Part shown: piece by piece, positions 63,150 through 64,000 of the stretch | Layout of the letters: every line of letters begins with the position of its first letter | Numbering within the stretch: position 1 is the first letter of the stretch | NCBI GenBank assembly: GCA_022841205.1 | Contig: JALHCK010000004.1 | Coordinates: 62,001 to 126,000 of the forward strand | Reading direction: 5' to 3' | Length of the DNA stretch: 64,000 nt | DNA from: Methanomicrobiales archaeon | GTDB taxonomy: Archaea > Halobacteriota > Methanomicrobia > Methanomicrobiales > Methanospirillaceae | Translations under genes and position numbers: made by a program | The notes under the pieces: generated by a model | The model's database searches: none | The model's input: the letters and a program-made list of their open reading frames with translations, nothing else | Told to the model about the DNA's origin: nothing

Positions 63150-64000
63150 ATGAAGATCATCAAGGATCCGGTCCACGGATACATCGAGGTTCCGGGCTAC
63201 GTCCTGCCCATCCTTGATGCCCCGGTCCTGCAGCGTCTCCGCTATATCCGCCAGCTCGGTTTCTCCTACCTCGTGTATCCCGGTGCAAACCATACACGGT
63301 TCGAACACTCGCTCGGCACCATGTTTCTCGCCGACCTGATGGCCCGCCAGCTTCTCCTCTCTCCTGATGAACGCCAGCTGGTGATATCGACCGCGCTCAT
63401 CCACGATGCCGGGCACGGCCCGTTCTCCCACGCCATCGAGCCAGCGATGGAGGAGCTGTGCGGCAGGGCACACCACGACACGGCATGGCTTGCCGAAGAC
63501 GTCGATCTATTCTCCATCCTTTCCGGGCACGGGGTCGATGCCGGGCAGTCGGTGGCGCTCCTGAAGGGGGAGCACGAGCTCTCGGGGATCCTGCACGGCG
63601 AACTGGACGTCGATCGGATGGACTACCTCCTCCGTGATGCCCACTACACCGGGGTTCCCTATGGAACAGTCGATGCCCACCGCCTGATACGAAATACCGT
63701 GATTTCCGAGGGGCAGATCGCCATCCGGGAAGGGGGGATCAATGCTGCCGAATCCCTGCTGATCGCCCGGACCCTGATGCGGCCGGCCGTCTACTACCAC
63801 CATGTCAGCAGGATTGCCGAGATGATGTTTTCCCGTGCGGTGTACGAGCATTTCCAGGGTATCCGGGGGGCCCATCCCGGATCCTTCATGCGGCTCGATG
63901 ATGCAGGCTGCTTCCAGAGCCTCCTTCACTCGCCATCTGAAGTGGCCCGGGTGCTCATGGAGGATATATACAGCCGGAGGATGTACAAGCGTGCCCTCTA
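63150..64000 (+). CDS. HD-domain phosphohydrolase (SAMHD1-like), truncated by the window end
   Basis: The ATG at 63150 opens a frame of 283 codons reaching the end of the window. MKIIKDPVHGYIEV and LQRLRYIRQLGFSYLVYPGANHTRFEHSLGTMFLADLM form the start of a SAMHD1-like HD fold; the metal ligands are His (in RFEHSLGT), His-Asp (in LIHDAGHGPFSHAIE) and Asp (in ELDVDRMDYLLRDAHYTG). Such enzymes hydrolyse dNTPs or act on other nucleotides; archaeal members are mostly uncharacterised. The C-terminus lies beyond the window. Promoter likely in the 45-base divergent gap to cofD. Confidence 0.9.
   Translation, partial: MKIIKDPVHGYIEVPGYVLPILDAPVLQRLRYIRQLGFSYLVYPGANHTRFEHSLGTMFLADLMARQLLLSPDERQLVISTALIHDAGHGPFSHAIEPAMEELCGRAHHDTAWLAEDVDLFSILSGHGVDAGQSVALLKGEHELSGILHGELDVDRMDYLLRDAHYTGVPYGTVDAHRLIRNTVISEGQIAIREGGINAAESLLIARTLMRPAVYYHHVSRIAEMMFSRAVYEHFQGIRGAHPGSFMRLDDAGCFQSLLHSPSEVARVLMEDIYSRRMYKRAL

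Overview
The window is a stretch of a methanogenic archaeon's chromosome, most likely from the order Methanomicrobiales (Methanoregula/Methanolinea-like). Evidence for a methanogen: a seven-gene operon of methanogenesis marker proteins headed by the methyl-coenzyme M reductase activation factor A2 (43.9-50.7 kb), F420 biosynthesis genes (two cofH-type genes, cofD), archaeal riboflavin synthase, and archaeal information-processing genes (DP1, Orc1/Cdc6, Hel308, RadB, Rio1, a KH protein, Cgi121, archaeal TyrRS and AspRS). The order-level assignment is inference from gene content and moderately high GC. I saw no rRNA, tRNA or CRISPR array.

Layout. 0-7 kb: start of a CorA transporter on the minus strand, an aminotransferase-ribH-ribC-class V aminotransferase run, purE, thiC, then a metallo-beta-lactamase, a DUF123 nuclease-like protein and an iron-sulfur flavoprotein. 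7-12 kb: two cofH paralogues around a DUF1805 gene and a radical SAM gene, then an ER-type signal peptidase. 12-19 kb: polB (DP1), hppA (membrane pyrophosphatase), pdxS-cobD, a Trm112-like gene and purA, then a 0.66 kb gap with a transposase relic. 19.8-27 kb: aminotransferase-lrp-orc1, an AT-rich candidate replication origin flanked by inverted origin recognition boxes, moaB, cgi121 and hel308, with a further origin-box-like site at the hel308 promoter. 27-31 kb: KH-rio1-tyrS, and gap with a duplicated fragment of its own 3' end behind it. 31-43 kb: an AlkA-like glycosylase, an orphan response regulator facing a long HTH-multi-PAS protein, tsr3, a TudS-like/deoxyribosyltransferase fusion, a SelB-like protein without a working P-loop, lemA-DUF2207, a PPC-domain gene and a YgiQ-type radical SAM gene. 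43.9-50.7 kb: the Mcr-activation operon. 50.8-64 kb: a HAD hydrolase, ribose-1,5-bisphosphate isomerase, dapF, radB-larC, a CDC48 ATPase, a RAD55-like protein with a broken Walker A, metE-aspS, a fused MNT-HEPN protein with a disabled HEPN active site, cofD and a truncated HD-domain gene.

How it fits together. The core is housekeeping: cofactors (riboflavin, F420, thiamin, PLP, cobamide), replication initiation and repair, translation, and maturation of Mcr. The most unusual features are (i) origin recognition boxes that overlap the inferred promoters of both orc1 and hel308, suggesting that Orc1 controls its own gene and a replication-linked helicase; (ii) the fusion of a three-cysteine TudS-like domain to a nucleoside deoxyribosyltransferase domain; (iii) three proteins from enzyme families whose active sites look lost (SelB-like, RAD55-like, MNT-HEPN fusion); (iv) the duplicated tail of gap. 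Several very short ORFs that overlap their neighbours by one to four bases are recorded with low confidence.
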